63,507 bases of DNA, taken from UMGS1279 sp045536815 (GTDB lineage Bacteria; Bacillota; Clostridia; Oscillospirales; Acutalibacteraceae). Location of the stretch: positions 1 to 63,507 of the forward strand of contig JAZSOH010000024.1 in assembly GCA_045536815.1 (NCBI GenBank), read 5' to 3'. Shown here piece after piece: positions 50,492 to 59,868 of the stretch (within the stretch, counting starts at the first letter, position 1; each line of letters starts with the position of its first letter). Made by a program: the position numbers and the translations under genes. The notes below the pieces were generated by a model. That model worked only from the letters and a program-made list of their open reading frames with translations, was not told the DNA's origin and made no database searches.

Positions 50492-50606
50492 AAACTTCCC
50501 CCTAAAATTTTTTATAAAGGATAGTGTGACAGGGTCCGAATCCTTTCACACTACGTAAGGCCTTTGTGCTTTTTTATTATAACCTGTTAAGGCCAAAATA
50601 AAAAAA

Positions 50607-50712
50607 CAGACTTATCTGCTTTTGGCAGATAAGTCTGGTCATTCAAGACTGAGCCAGGAAAAAATCCATGATGTTGACTCTGCCACACACAAAGTGCTGA
50701 CTACTCCCTTAT
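50607..50712 (-). ncRNA. probable yybP-ykoY (Mn2+) riboswitch with terminator
   Basis: On the minus strand: AGGGAGTAG, GTCAGCAC, AGAGTCAACA, then CCTGGCTCAG, followed by the stem CAGACTTATCTGC/GCAGATAAGTCTG and a T-run (towards 50601). These short blocks match the yybP-ykoY family, which is known in front of P-type ATPase and TerC genes and turns expression on with Mn2+. The ATPase start lies about 115 bp further. Confidence 0.7.
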
Positions 50713-50719
50713 TAAATTC

Positions 50720-50748
50720 ATTATAACAAACTCCTATTCCTTTTTCAA
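50720..50748 (-). promoter_or_regulatory. promoter of the riboswitch-ATPase transcript
   Basis: Minus strand TTGAAA (50743-50748), 17-bp spacer, TATAAT (50720-50725), immediately before the aptamer. Confidence 0.7.
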
Positions 50749-50798
50749 GAGGTAGTTTTCAAAATTTTACCAACTGAAAATGCTCAAAAGTATTTTTC

Positions 50799-50828
50799 TT
50801 GACAATTTAAGATTCAATAGTATATAAT
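50799..50828 (+). promoter_or_regulatory. promoter of gtrA-family gene
   Basis: TTGACA 50799-50804, 18-bp spacer, TATAAT 50823-50828. Confidence 0.7.
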
Positions 50829-50857
50829 TTTGTAAAGAAAAGGGATAGGTGATTAGT

Positions 50858-51256
50858 ATGAAAAATTTTATTCAGCTTTTAAAATTCGGGCTGTTTTCGA
50901 TTTCGGCGGGAATTATTCAAACGATTAGCTTTGCAATAATGAATGAGTTTTTAAAATTCAAATATTGGCCTGCATATCTTATTGCACTTATTTTATCGGT
51001 GGTTTGGAATTTTACTCTTAATAGAAAATTTACCTTTAAATCTGCCGCCAATGTGCCTGTTGCTATGACGAAGGTTTTCGGCTTTTACCTTGTTTTCACC
51101 CCTGTTTCAACCTATCTCGGACATATTGCTGAGGGTAGCGGTATAAACGAATATATTGTTTTAATTGTAACAATGCTTTTGAATTTCGTTTTGGAATTTT
51201 TGTTCTGCAAACTCTTTGTTTATAGGGGCAAAGAAGATACACTCGAAAGCAAATAA
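50858..51256 (+). CDS. GtrA family membrane protein
   Basis: 132 residues, four helices, with SVVWNFTLNRKFTFKS and FVLEFLFCKLFVYRGK typical of GtrA (transfer of lipid-linked sugars). ATG 50858 behind GGTGATTAG. No glycosyltransferase partner next to it. Confidence 0.83.
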   Translation: MKNFIQLLKFGLFSISAGIIQTISFAIMNEFLKFKYWPAYLIALILSVVWNFTLNRKFTFKSAANVPVAMTKVFGFYLVFTPVSTYLGHIAEGSGINEYIVLIVTMLLNFVLEFLFCKLFVYRGKEDTLESK

Positions 51257-51259
51257 GCA

Positions 51260-51291
51260 AAAACCCGTAGTTTTCTACGGGTTTTTTAAAT
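51260..51291 (+). terminator. terminator of gtrA gene
   Basis: AAAACCCGTAG/CTACGGGTTTTTT stem-loop; the A-rich 5' side lets it serve the convergent spoIIID as well. Confidence 0.8.
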
Positions 51292-51534
51292 GCCTTTATA
51301 TTTTTTTCTTGTTGCGAGACCGCCTCTTATGTGGCGCTCGCTTTTATTTTTCTCCAAAACCTTTTTAACCTCTTTATAAAGGTCTTTGTTTTGGAATTTA
51401 AGCCTTTTGGTAACGTCTTTATGTACGGTAGATTTTGAAACCTTAAACACCTTAGCGGTAGCTCTTACCGTTGCGCCGGTATCTATAATATATTCGCCTA
51501 GAATTTCTGCCCTATCTTTCGAAAAGCTTCTCAT
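51286..51534 (-). CDS. spoIIID: SpoIIID, sporulation transcription factor
   Basis: 82 residues. RAEILGEYIIDTGATVRATA, then the helix-turn-helix KVFKVSKSTVHKDVTKRL, and a C-terminal basic region (RGGLATRKKYKG) that contacts DNA. Mother-cell regulator of sporulation. Full length. Confidence 0.95.
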   Translation of the reverse strand: MRSFSKDRAEILGEYIIDTGATVRATAKVFKVSKSTVHKDVTKRLKFQNKDLYKEVKKVLEKNKSERHIRGGLATRKKYKGI

Positions 51535-51668
51535 ATAATCAACTCCTAAATGTCTAGTTAATTATATGGCTATATTTATTTATTTATGTATAAATTGTTT
51601 GGCTGTTTTACCAAAAAAGAATAAACATAAAAACCTACAAATAATATAAAAAGAAAGGATGTAGGTTT

Positions 51669-53645
51669 ATGTCATACGGAATAATAAAAATTGACCCATA
51701 TTTAGCCCCCTTTGAAGATGATATAAGGCTTCGAAGCGAGGCTTTTAAGAGGAAGTCGGCCGAGCTTTTTGCAGACAAAAGTATAACCGATTTCGCAAAC
51801 GGGCACCACTATTTTGGTTTTCACAAAGAAAAAAAGGGATTTGTTTTCAGAGAATGGGCGCCGGGGGCAGATAGTCTTTATCTCTGCGGAGATTTTAACG
51901 GTTGGGAGCTTTTTGCAAACCCAATGAAACGTCTTGAAAACGGAGTGTTTGAACTAACTAGCAGTGCTTTAAAAGAGGGGCAGTATGCCGAGGTTATAGT
52001 CGTTAAAGGCGACGAGGTTTTAAGGCGGGTACCAAGCTACGCCACAAGGGTAGTACAGGACAAAGATACCCACCGTTTTTGTGCCCAAATTGAAGATGTT
52101 TTTGCAAAATTTAGTTGGGAAGACGAAGGGTTTAAACCTCCAAAAACACTTTTTATTTATGAGTGCCATATAGGAATGTCGGGCGAAGAGGGCAGGATTC
52201 ACACCTACACTGAATTTAAAGATAATGTGTTGCCTAAGGTAAAAAAGCTAGGGTATAATGCTCTTCAAATAATGGCTATTATGGAGCACCCGTACTATGG
52301 CTCTTTTGGGTATCAGGTTTCAAACTTTTTTGCGCCGTCTACCAAATTTGGAAGCAGTACAGAGCTAAAGGAACTTATAAACGAGGCGCACAAAATTGGC
52401 ATAGCCGTATTTTTAGACCTTGTTCATTCCCACGCCGTTAAAAACGAGGGAGAGGGACTTTTTCGCTTTGACGGTACCGATTATCAGTATTTTCATAGCG
52501 GAGGAAGAGGTAATCATCCCACTTGGGACACAAAGCTTTTCGATTATGGAAAAAATGAGGTTATTCACTTTTTGCTTTCCAATTTAAAATACTGGCTAGA
52601 GGTTTTTCATTTTGACGGCTTTCGCTTTGATGGGGTAACCTCTATGCTTTACCACGACCACGGGCTTGGAAGCGCATTTTTAAATTATAATATGCATTTT
52701 TCACTTAATACCGATATAGATGCGGTTACCTACCTTACTTTAGCATCAAAACTGGTTCACGAGGTAAATAAAAATGCGGTTATAATAGCCGAGGATATGT
52801 CGGGTATGCCCGGAATGTGTTTGCCTATTTCGGCAGGGGGAATAGGCTTCGACTATCGTCTTTCAATGGGTGTGCCTGATATGTGGGTGAGACTTTTGGA
52901 AGGTGTGCGAGATGAAGACTGGAATTTAGGTCACATCTGGCACGAGCTTACTTTTAGAAGGCCGAAGGAAAAAACAATTTGCTATGCCGAATCGCATGAC
53001 CAAGCGTTAGTTGGCGACAAAACAATAATGTTCCGACTTTGCGATGCCGATATGTATTTTGATATGAAAAAATCTTCTGGGAATGCGGTTATAGACAGGG
53101 GTATGGCGCTACACAAAATGATAAGACTTGTAACTGCGTCTCTTGGCGGAGAGGGGTATTTAAACTTTATGGGCAACGAGTTTGGTCACCCCGAATGGAT
53201 AGACTTTCCCCGCGAGGGCAACGGCTTTAGCTATCACTACTGCAGAAGGCAGTGGAGCCTTGCCGAAAACAGCGAGCTTCGTTACAGTGAGCTTTTGGAG
53301 TTCGACAAAGCTATGGTTTCTATGCTTAAAAGGTATGCCCTAATTAAAAAAGAGCCCGAGCTTATAAAAATTCACGAAGATGATAAAATTTTAGCATTCT
53401 CAAAAGGTGAAAAAGTTTTTATATTTAATTTTCATCCCGAAAAATCCTTCGACGGATATTTTATAAATGCTAAAAGCGGCAAAAAATATAGGGTGGTTTT
53501 GGACACCGACGAAGAAAAATTCGGCGGATTTTCAAGAGTTTCAAAGGAGGTTATTTACACCGCAAAAAATGAAAAAGGTTTGGGCAACGGCTTTAGAATA
53601 TATCTGCCGCAAAGAACGGCTATGGTACTTGAGTGCCTGCCTTGA
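51669..53645 (+). CDS. glgB: 1,4-alpha-glucan branching enzyme
   Basis: 658 residues. N-terminal CBM48 (FREWAPGADSLYLCGDFNGW), GH13 barrel with GFRFDGVTSMLYHDHG (nucleophile Asp), IIAEDMSGMPG (acid/base Glu) and YAESHDQALVGDK, and a C-terminal beta domain. Makes alpha-1,6 branches in glycogen. No other glg genes are near; glycogen may serve sporulation. Confidence 0.92.
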   Translation: MSYGIIKIDPYLAPFEDDIRLRSEAFKRKSAELFADKSITDFANGHHYFGFHKEKKGFVFREWAPGADSLYLCGDFNGWELFANPMKRLENGVFELTSSALKEGQYAEVIVVKGDEVLRRVPSYATRVVQDKDTHRFCAQIEDVFAKFSWEDEGFKPPKTLFIYECHIGMSGEEGRIHTYTEFKDNVLPKVKKLGYNALQIMAIMEHPYYGSFGYQVSNFFAPSTKFGSSTELKELINEAHKIGIAVFLDLVHSHAVKNEGEGLFRFDGTDYQYFHSGGRGNHPTWDTKLFDYGKNEVIHFLLSNLKYWLEVFHFDGFRFDGVTSMLYHDHGLGSAFLNYNMHFSLNTDIDAVTYLTLASKLVHEVNKNAVIIAEDMSGMPGMCLPISAGGIGFDYRLSMGVPDMWVRLLEGVRDEDWNLGHIWHELTFRRPKEKTICYAESHDQALVGDKTIMFRLCDADMYFDMKKSSGNAVIDRGMALHKMIRLVTASLGGEGYLNFMGNEFGHPEWIDFPREGNGFSYHYCRRQWSLAENSELRYSELLEFDKAMVSMLKRYALIKKEPELIKIHEDDKILAFSKGEKVFIFNFHPEKSFDGYFINAKSGKKYRVVLDTDEEKFGGFSRVSKEVIYTAKNEKGLGNGFRIYLPQRTAMVLECLP

Positions 53646-53706
53646 CTTTAAAAAGGTTTAAAGGTATAATGTAGGGGTAATTATTATAGATAAAAGGAAA
53701 AGTGAA

Positions 53707-54534
53707 ATGTCGGGAATTTTGTATGTAGTTGGCACCCCTATAGGAAATCTTGGCGATTTTTCGCCGAGAGCGATAGAAATTCTAAACGAGGTAGATTTCA
53801 TCGCCGCCGAGGATACCAGAGTAACAATAAAGCTTCTTAATAAATTTTCTATTGATACGAAAATGGTGAGCTATCATGAGCATAACCATAAAACCCGTGA
53901 CGACCAAATTATCTCGTGTATACTTTCGGGTGAAAGCTGTGCTCTTGTTACCGATGCGGGTATGCCCGCCGTATCCGACCCGGGCGAAGAGCTTGTGCGT
54001 CTTGCACACCAAAACGGTATAACTGTAAACTCGGTTCCGGGGCCAAGCGCGGTTATTACGGCACTTGCAATTTCGGGTATGCCAAGCGGAAGATTTAGCT
54101 TTGAAGGTTTTTTGTCTACAGCAAAAATTAGCCGAAAAGAGCATCTTGACGAGTTGAAAAACGATACAAGAACCCTTATTTTTTACGAAGCCCCTCATAA
54201 GCTTATATCAACGCTTACCGATATGCTTAAAGTGTTTGGGGACAGGGAAATTGCTTTATGTAAGGAGCTTACAAAGCTTCACGAAACGGTTATTCACACA
54301 ACCTTTACTAAAGCGCTTGAGAGTTTTGAAACAGTATCACCAAAAGGCGAATATGTTTTAATTGTTTCGGGCGCCGAAAAGCCAAAAGAGTCCGAGATGA
54401 CACTTGAAGATGCAGTTTTACTTGCTAAAAAAAGCGTCGAAGAGGGAAATCCGCCCTCCCTTGCCGCGAAACTTGCCGCCGCAAAAAGCGGAATAAGAAA
54501 AAGCGATATTTATAAAGCGCTTATGGAAGAATAA
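53707..54534 (+). CDS. rsmI: 16S rRNA (cytidine(1402)-2'-O)-methyltransferase
   Basis: 275 residues. SAM-dependent tetrapyrrole-methylase fold: LYVVGTPIGNLGDFSPRAIE, AAEDTRVTIKLLN, VTDAGMPAVSDPGEELV and YEAPHKL. Acts on the 30S subunit. Monocistronic. Confidence 0.94.
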   Translation: MSGILYVVGTPIGNLGDFSPRAIEILNEVDFIAAEDTRVTIKLLNKFSIDTKMVSYHEHNHKTRDDQIISCILSGESCALVTDAGMPAVSDPGEELVRLAHQNGITVNSVPGPSAVITALAISGMPSGRFSFEGFLSTAKISRKEHLDELKNDTRTLIFYEAPHKLISTLTDMLKVFGDREIALCKELTKLHETVIHTTFTKALESFETVSPKGEYVLIVSGAEKPKESEMTLEDAVLLAKKSVEEGNPPSLAAKLAAAKSGIRKSDIYKALMEE

Positions 54535-54537
54535 ATA

Positions 54538-54578
54538 AAAAGGTGGCTCTGTTTTTTAAAAACAGAGCCACCTTTCAT
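54538..54578. terminator. terminator between convergent rsmI and recR
   Basis: AAAGGTGGCTCTGTTTTT/AAAACAGAGCCACCTTT, very stable; works in both directions. Confidence 0.85.
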
Positions 54579-54583
54579 TATGT

Positions 54584-55183
54584 TTAAATTTCATTTCGGC
54601 CTTCCAGTGCGCGAGAAAGGGTAATTTCGTCGGCATATTCCAAGTCTCCGCCAACCGGTATACCGTAAGCGAGTCTTGTAACCTTAATCCCCATAGGTCT
54701 AATAAGTCGGGAAAGGTAACTTGCCGTAGCTTCACCCTCAACTGTTGGGTTGGTCGCCATAATAACTTCCTTTATTTCGTCATTTGAAAGCCTTGTCATA
54801 AGTTCTTTGATATGAAGTTTATCAGGCCCAATACCGTCTAGGGGAGAAATGGCGCCATGTAAAACGTGGTAAAGACCGTCATACTCTCTTGTCCTTTCGA
54901 AAGCAATAACGTCTTTCGGGTCCTCAACAACACAAATAACCGACCTATCTCTTCCTCTATCCGAACAAATAGGGCAAACCTCAAGGTCGGTAAGATTTTG
55001 GCAAACGCTACAAAAATGAATTTTTTCTTTCGCCTCAATTATTGCGGTGGCAAAGGCTTTTGCTTCTTCTTCACTTTTTGAAAGAACGAAGTAGGCAAGT
55101 CTTGCCGCCGTTTTTTTACCTATACCGGGAAGACGCTCAAACTGGTCAATAAGCTTTTCAAGCGGTGTCACGTGGTATGCCAT
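54584..55183 (-). CDS. recR: RecR recombination mediator
   Basis: 199 residues. Helix-hairpin-helix RLPGIGKKTAARLAYF, C4 zinc finger CSVCQNLTDLEVCPIC, Toprim domain (VICVVEDPKDVIAFERTREY). Loads RecA with RecO. Two bases separate it from ybaB. Confidence 0.96.
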   Translation of the reverse strand: MAYHVTPLEKLIDQFERLPGIGKKTAARLAYFVLSKSEEEAKAFATAIIEAKEKIHFCSVCQNLTDLEVCPICSDRGRDRSVICVVEDPKDVIAFERTREYDGLYHVLHGAISPLDGIGPDKLHIKELMTRLSNDEIKEVIMATNPTVEGEATASYLSRLIRPMGIKVTRLAYGIPVGGDLEYADEITLSRALEGRNEI

Positions 55184-55185
55184 TT

Positions 55186-55533
55186 TTAAAACAACCCGCC
55201 GGGCATACCGGGAATATTAAGCCCACCCGTAATCTTGCCCATTTCTTCTTCACTGGTTTTTGTCGCAGTTGCGATAGCTTCGTTAACTGCAACGGTAACA
55301 AGGTCTTCAAGCATCTCGGTATCTTCAGGGTCAATAGCATCGGCAGAAATTTTAAGTGCAGTAATTTCGTGCTTGCCGTTTACAGTTACCGAAACGGCGC
55401 CGCCGCCTGAGGTTGCAGTATATTCGCGTTCGTCAAGCTCGGTTTGAAGATTTGCCATATCCTCTTGCATTTGCTGAACCTGTTTTAACATATCTGCTCT
55501 GCTGGGGCCTTGGTTTGGAATTCTAACTTTCAT
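55186..55533 (-). CDS. YbaB/EbfC family nucleoid-associated protein
   Basis: 115 residues. MLKQVQQMQEDMANLQTELD and a beta core with GGGAVSVTVNGKHEITALKI. Dimeric DNA-binding protein, between dnaX and recR as in most Firmicutes. Confidence 0.93.
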   Translation of the reverse strand: MKVRIPNQGPSRADMLKQVQQMQEDMANLQTELDEREYTATSGGGAVSVTVNGKHEITALKISADAIDPEDTEMLEDLVTVAVNEAIATATKTSEEEMGKITGGLNIPGMPGGLF

Positions 55534-55554
55534 AATCTATCCGTCCATTCAAAA

Positions 55555-57198
55555 TCAATTATTTTTAATATTATTAAGTGAGTTTACAAAATCTGCAAGG
55601 GGGTCGCTTTCCTTTTTAGCCTCGACACTTTTTGCTTTATAAGGCCCAAGGTTATAAGAAACACCCAAAACCTGTTCGGCGGCATTTTTAATATAGTTTC
55701 TATATTTAACGTCCGAGTTGATAAGCTCTTTAAATTGGTCAAGCTTTGAATCAATTAAAAGCCTTCCGCCGCCTATATAGGCAGATGAGCCTTTTAAAAC
55801 ACCTGCCATAAGGGGACAGGATTTTTTGATAAGCTCCATAATTTCGGGCCATTTTTCAACCAAAACAGGTTCGCTATCGGTTGCCGCTTTTGTTACCTTT
55901 TGCGTAGCCTCTTTTAAAGGCTCTTTATTTACAGGTGCCGTCGGTTTATTCGCTTCGGGCACAGTAGTTTTAGTTATGTCGGGCGCTTCTGCTTTTGCGC
56001 TTTTTTCCGGTTGTTTAGAGTCTTCCGTTGTTGTAAGAGTTTCTTTAAAAGCAGTACCGGACGCAAGTTTTCTCTCAATAGCCTCTATTCTATATAAAAG
56101 ATTTTCGGTTTCGCCGAAAAGCTCAGGAGTGCAAAGCTTTACAATCGCAAGTTCAACCTCACTCTTTGCAGCGGCAACGCTAATCGTTTCACCAACCGAC
56201 TGAAGCAAAGAAAGATTTCTCATAATGTCCACTAGGCTAAACTTTTCAGATACAGTCTTAAACTGATTTAGTTCCTCTGCCGAGCAAACAATAAGCTCTT
56301 CACATTTTTTAACGGTTTTTACAACCATAAGATTTCTAAAAACTGAAACAAGCTCATAAACGAGGCGCTTCATATCAATAGAATTTCTATAAAGCTTGTC
56401 TAAAATCGTAAGCGATTTTGTAACGTCTAAATCGGCAAGAGCGCAAACAAGCTCAAAAATCTCGCTTTCACCTGCAACGCCACAAACATCTTCAAGAACC
56501 TGAAGTGTTACGTCAGAGCCAACCGAAGAGCACTGGTCTAAAATAGAAAGTGCATCACGCATTCCGCCATCGGCAAGAGCGGCAATTTTAAGCGCTGCTT
56601 CGTCGGTTATGTTAAAGCCTTCGCTACTTGCTACCTGCTTTATTCTGCCGCAAATATTTTTAAGCTCAATTCGGTGAAAATCAAACCTTTGGCAACGCGA
56701 AAGAATAGTGGCAGGAAGTTTGTGAACTTCGGTTGTAGCCAAAATAAAAACAACGTGAGCAGGGGGTTCTTCAAGAGTTTTTAAAAGGGCATTAAAGGCC
56801 TGAGTAGTGAGCATGTGAACCTCATCTATGATATATACCCTGTATTTTAAAGAAACGGGAAGAAAATTAACCTGTTCTCTAAGCTCCCTAACGTCGTTAA
56901 CACCATTGTTAGATGCGGCGTCGATTTCGCTTATGTCAGAGGCTGTACCATCTGCGATAGATTTACAAGCGGCACATTCCCCACAAGGCTCACCGTTTAT
57001 GGGGTTTTCGCAACAAAGGGCGTTGGCCAAAATCTTAGCGCAGGTGGTTTTACCTGTGCCGCGAGTGCCGGTAAAAAGGTAGGCGTGAAAAACCTTGCCT
57101 TTTTGCAGACTGTTTTTAAGGGTTTCGGTAATGTGCTCTTGCCCTACAACGTCGTCAAAAACGCTGGGCCTATATTTTCTATAAAGCGCTTGATACAT
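55555..57198 (-). CDS. dnaX: DNA polymerase III subunit gamma/tau
   Basis: 547 residues. Walker A GTRGTGKTTCAKI, zinc Cys cluster CCENPINGEPCGECAACKS, Walker B VYIIDEVHML, SRC motif LSRCQRF. A Thr/Glu/Pro/Lys-rich linker at about 385-440 precedes a C-terminal domain. Clamp-loader ATPase. Confidence 0.95.
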   Translation of the reverse strand: MYQALYRKYRPSVFDDVVGQEHITETLKNSLQKGKVFHAYLFTGTRGTGKTTCAKILANALCCENPINGEPCGECAACKSIADGTASDISEIDAASNNGVNDVRELREQVNFLPVSLKYRVYIIDEVHMLTTQAFNALLKTLEEPPAHVVFILATTEVHKLPATILSRCQRFDFHRIELKNICGRIKQVASSEGFNITDEAALKIAALADGGMRDALSILDQCSSVGSDVTLQVLEDVCGVAGESEIFELVCALADLDVTKSLTILDKLYRNSIDMKRLVYELVSVFRNLMVVKTVKKCEELIVCSAEELNQFKTVSEKFSLVDIMRNLSLLQSVGETISVAAAKSEVELAIVKLCTPELFGETENLLYRIEAIERKLASGTAFKETLTTTEDSKQPEKSAKAEAPDITKTTVPEANKPTAPVNKEPLKEATQKVTKAATDSEPVLVEKWPEIMELIKKSCPLMAGVLKGSSAYIGGGRLLIDSKLDQFKELINSDVKYRNYIKNAAEQVLGVSYNLGPYKAKSVEAKKESDPLADFVNSLNNIKNN

Positions 57199-57227
57199 TT
57201 TCTTTCCCCCTTATATTTTAAAAAATC

Positions 57228-57364
57228 ATGCGTTAGAGTGTACGAACGAGCCGATTTACTGCGGCGCACAGACAAGTCCACTTAATGCTGCTCGGTTCCC
57301 CGCCTGACATGGTTCATGGCAGCCCATCGCACAGGACCCGCCCGTTCGCACGCTCTAAAGCATG
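57228..57364 (-). ncRNA. ffs: signal recognition particle RNA (small bacterial type)
   Basis: The minus strand has the conserved domain IV loop GTCAGGCGGGGAACCGAGCA followed by GC, flanked by paired arms. The ends pair too (GCTTTAGAGCGTGCGAACGGGC with GGCTCGTTCGTACACTCTAACGC, each shown in part). T-rich DNA follows. Located before dnaX, its usual place in Firmicutes. Confidence 0.85.
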
Positions 57365-57376
57365 ATATCTTAGATT

Positions 57377-57405
57377 ATTTTACCACAAATTTATTATAAA
57401 TACAA
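57377..57405 (-). promoter_or_regulatory. promoter of the SRP RNA gene
   Basis: Minus strand TTGTAT (57400-57405), 17-bp spacer, TAAAAT (57377-57382), about 13 bp before the RNA. Confidence 0.6.
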
Positions 57406-57447
57406 GTAATAAAAGCAAATTTTTGGTACTAAAGGAAAACAAAAAAT

Positions 57448-57478
57448 CCTCGGGAATTCGCTGAGCGTTCCCGAGGAA
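57448..57478 (-). terminator. terminator of rpsT
   Basis: CCTCGGGAA/TTCCCGAGG followed on the minus strand by ATTTTTTG. Confidence 0.8.
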
Positions 57479-57502
57479 GCTTTTGTTAAACTTAAATTTA
57501 AA

Positions 57503-57760
57503 TTAAGCCTTGTTCATACGGTTTGCAAGTTGAGATTTCTTTCTTGCAACGGCGTTTTTGTGAAGAATGCCTTTAAGGGCAGCCTGGTCTAATTTCTTAA
57601 CAGCAACCTTAACTGTAGCTTCTTTATCCTCTGCATTTGCTTCAATAGCAGCCTCGGCCTTTTTCAAAGCAGTTTTAAGAGCAGAACGGTAAGCTTTGTT
57701 GCGCTGATAGTTTGCTTCACTAACTAAAACTCTCTTCTTAGCGGATTTAATATTAGGCAT
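57503..57760 (-). CDS. rpsT: 30S ribosomal protein S20
   Basis: 85 residues, MPNIKSAKKRVLVSEANYQR, helical and basic, ending KKSQLANRMNKA. GGAGG upstream of ATG 57760. Confidence 0.96.
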   Translation of the reverse strand: MPNIKSAKKRVLVSEANYQRNKAYRSALKTALKKAEAAIEANAEDKEATVKVAVKKLDQAALKGILHKNAVARKKSQLANRMNKA

Positions 57761-57915
57761 AATGCCACCTCCTTAATAAATTTCGACGCAAAGATATAAT
57801 ACCACTACTTTCATGTTTTTGCAAGAGTTTTTTTAAAAATTTATAAATTTCACAAAAAATGCCTTAGTATAACGCCAAAATTAGATGTGAATAATAAATA
57901 AAAGGTGGTGTTAAA

Positions 57916-58776
57916 ATGCAAATAAGAACCGACCTTGCTTTAGAGCAAAGAGAAATTGCGGGAGATATACCCAGCGGAGTTTTATATAATGAAGAAACCG
58001 AAGGGGATATAAAAATCACCCGAATTTCAATAGAAAACGAACAGGGAGAAAAAGCCCTCTCAAAACCAAAGGGGAAGTATATAACGGTAGAAATTCCATC
58101 ACTGGAGTTTAGGGCGCAAAATGAAAAGGAAATAAAAAAGCTTTCTTTAGAGATAGAAAAGCTAATATCCAAAAAGGGCGAGGCTCTTATTTTAGGGCTT
58201 GGAAACAAAAATATAACACCCGACAGCTTAGGGCCGCTTGTTTGCGAAAAGGTATTGGCTACAAGGCATATCAGAAAAGAACTTGGGGAGTCGGTGGGTA
58301 TAAAAGCGGCGCGAAGCGTTTCGGTAATTGCTCCGGGTGTTTTGGGGCAAACGGGGCTTGAAAGCTTCGAAATCATAAAAGGTGTGGCCGAGAGGGCAAA
58401 GCCCGATTTTATTATTGCTGTAGATGCCTTGGCTTCAAGAAGGTTAGAACGGCTTGGTAAAACAGTTCAAATTGCCGATAGCGGAATTTCCCCCGGCGCA
58501 GGGGTGGGGAATAAGCGAAGTGAAATAAGTAAAAATACACTCGGAATTCCCGTTATAGCTATAGGTGTTCCAACCGTTGTCGATTGCGAAACCTTGGTTT
58601 GCGATTTAACCGATAATGAAAAAATAAAAAGCCAAAAAAATGAGAAGAATATGATTGTAACGCCAAGGGAAATTGATATACTGATTCAAAGAGCGTCGGT
58701 GCTTATTTCTTCGGCTATAAATATGGCGCTGCAAAAAGATATTGACCAAAGCGTTATAAGAGAAATAATGAGTTGA
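57916..58776 (+). CDS. gpr: GPR, germination protease
   Basis: 286 residues. Degrades small acid-soluble spore proteins at germination. RTDLALEQREIAGDIPSGVL, GLGNKNITPDSLGP and DALASRRLERLGKTVQIAD are family motifs. An N-terminal propeptide is removed for activity. Stop overlaps an in-frame TTG of the next gene. Confidence 0.95.
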   Translation: MQIRTDLALEQREIAGDIPSGVLYNEETEGDIKITRISIENEQGEKALSKPKGKYITVEIPSLEFRAQNEKEIKKLSLEIEKLISKKGEALILGLGNKNITPDSLGPLVCEKVLATRHIRKELGESVGIKAARSVSVIAPGVLGQTGLESFEIIKGVAERAKPDFIIAVDALASRRLERLGKTVQIADSGISPGAGVGNKRSEISKNTLGIPVIAIGVPTVVDCETLVCDLTDNEKIKSQKNEKNMIVTPREIDILIQRASVLISSAINMALQKDIDQSVIREIMS

Positions 58777-58784
58777 TTCATAAG

Positions 58785-58820
58785 CCCCTTTTTAAAAACA
58801 TATATTTTTTAAAAGGGGTG
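58785..58820 (+). other. hairpin that covers the spoIIP ribosome binding site
   Basis: CCCCTTTTTAAAAA pairs with TTTTTTAAAAGGGG; the last four G are part of the ribosome binding site AAAAGGGGTG of spoIIP. Confidence 0.5.
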
Positions 58821-58826
58821 ATTAGG

Positions 58827-59858
58827 TTGCTTTTGTTAAGACGAATGTTTTTTGGCTTTTCCTTTTTAATTATATGTATTGCCAGTGTTTACTCGGTTTT
58901 TGTTTTTTGTCCTAAAATCGCCTCTCCGGTAACGGCAAGTGGAATTTCCGAAAGTGCAGAGCCTTTAAAAGAAAAACAACCGCAAACAGAAGAAAGCAAA
59001 ACCGCTTCTACTACCTCAAAAGCCGAAAAAAGCTCAAGCACTGCGGCTACGGGCGGCGCTAAAAATGCAAAAGGCAAAATTATAACAAAAACTGTCGGCA
59101 AGGGCGCGGCAAACCTTATATATAATAATGTATATATAAATAACCTAACGGGGCTTTATGTTGACATTAAAAAAGAACTGTCTATCGCCCCTTCGGTAAA
59201 GCTTGAAAACACAAAAAAACCGCAGGTGCTAATTGTTCATACCCATACAACCGAATGTTATATGCAAAATGAAAAAGATTTTTATACCGAAGCCGACAAA
59301 TCCCGTTCGACTAAAGATACCGAAAATCTTATAGCGGTTGGAAAGGTGCTTAAAACAGGACTTGAGGCAAACGGAATAGGTGTTGTTCACGCTACCGAAA
59401 AGCACGACTACCCCGAGTATACAGGAAGCTATGATAGGGCGGCAGTAACCATAAAAAACTATCTAAAAAAATATCCTACTATTAAGGTGGTTATCGACCT
59501 CCATCGTGACGCTATGACCGATTCTGCAGGAAACAAGACCGCCCTTACCACCGAAATTAAGGGGCAAAAGGCGGCACAGGTTATGCTTGTTTCGGGGTGC
59601 GAAAACGGTGGGGTTACGGGTTTTCCAAATTGGCGCGAAAATTTCCGCCTCGCTTTAAGACTTCAACAGACTATGGAAACCAAATACCAAGGCCTTGCAA
59701 GACCGATACATTTTACTTCAAGAAAATATAATCAAAATATTACAAACGGCTCACTGCTTATCGAATGTGGAACCGACGCAAACACTTTACAACAGGCAAA
59801 ATATTCGGCAGTTCTTCTTGCCGACTGCCTTGCCGAAACACTTAAAAGTTTAAAATAA
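58827..59858 (+). CDS. spoIIP: SpoIIP, sporulation peptidoglycan hydrolase
   Basis: 343 residues from TTG 58827 behind AGGGGTGATTAGG. Membrane anchor at about 7-30, Ser/Thr/Lys-rich linker, then the amidase/endopeptidase domain with PQVLIVHTHTTECYM (zinc His), VIDLHRDAM and SLLIECGTDANTL. Works with SpoIID/M in engulfment. Follows gpr. Confidence 0.92.
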   Translation: MLLLRRMFFGFSFLIICIASVYSVFVFCPKIASPVTASGISESAEPLKEKQPQTEESKTASTTSKAEKSSSTAATGGAKNAKGKIITKTVGKGAANLIYNNVYINNLTGLYVDIKKELSIAPSVKLENTKKPQVLIVHTHTTECYMQNEKDFYTEADKSRSTKDTENLIAVGKVLKTGLEANGIGVVHATEKHDYPEYTGSYDRAAVTIKNYLKKYPTIKVVIDLHRDAMTDSAGNKTALTTEIKGQKAAQVMLVSGCENGGVTGFPNWRENFRLALRLQQTMETKYQGLARPIHFTSRKYNQNITNGSLLIECGTDANTLQQAKYSAVLLADCLAETLKSLK

Positions 59859-59868
59859 AGGAATAAAA

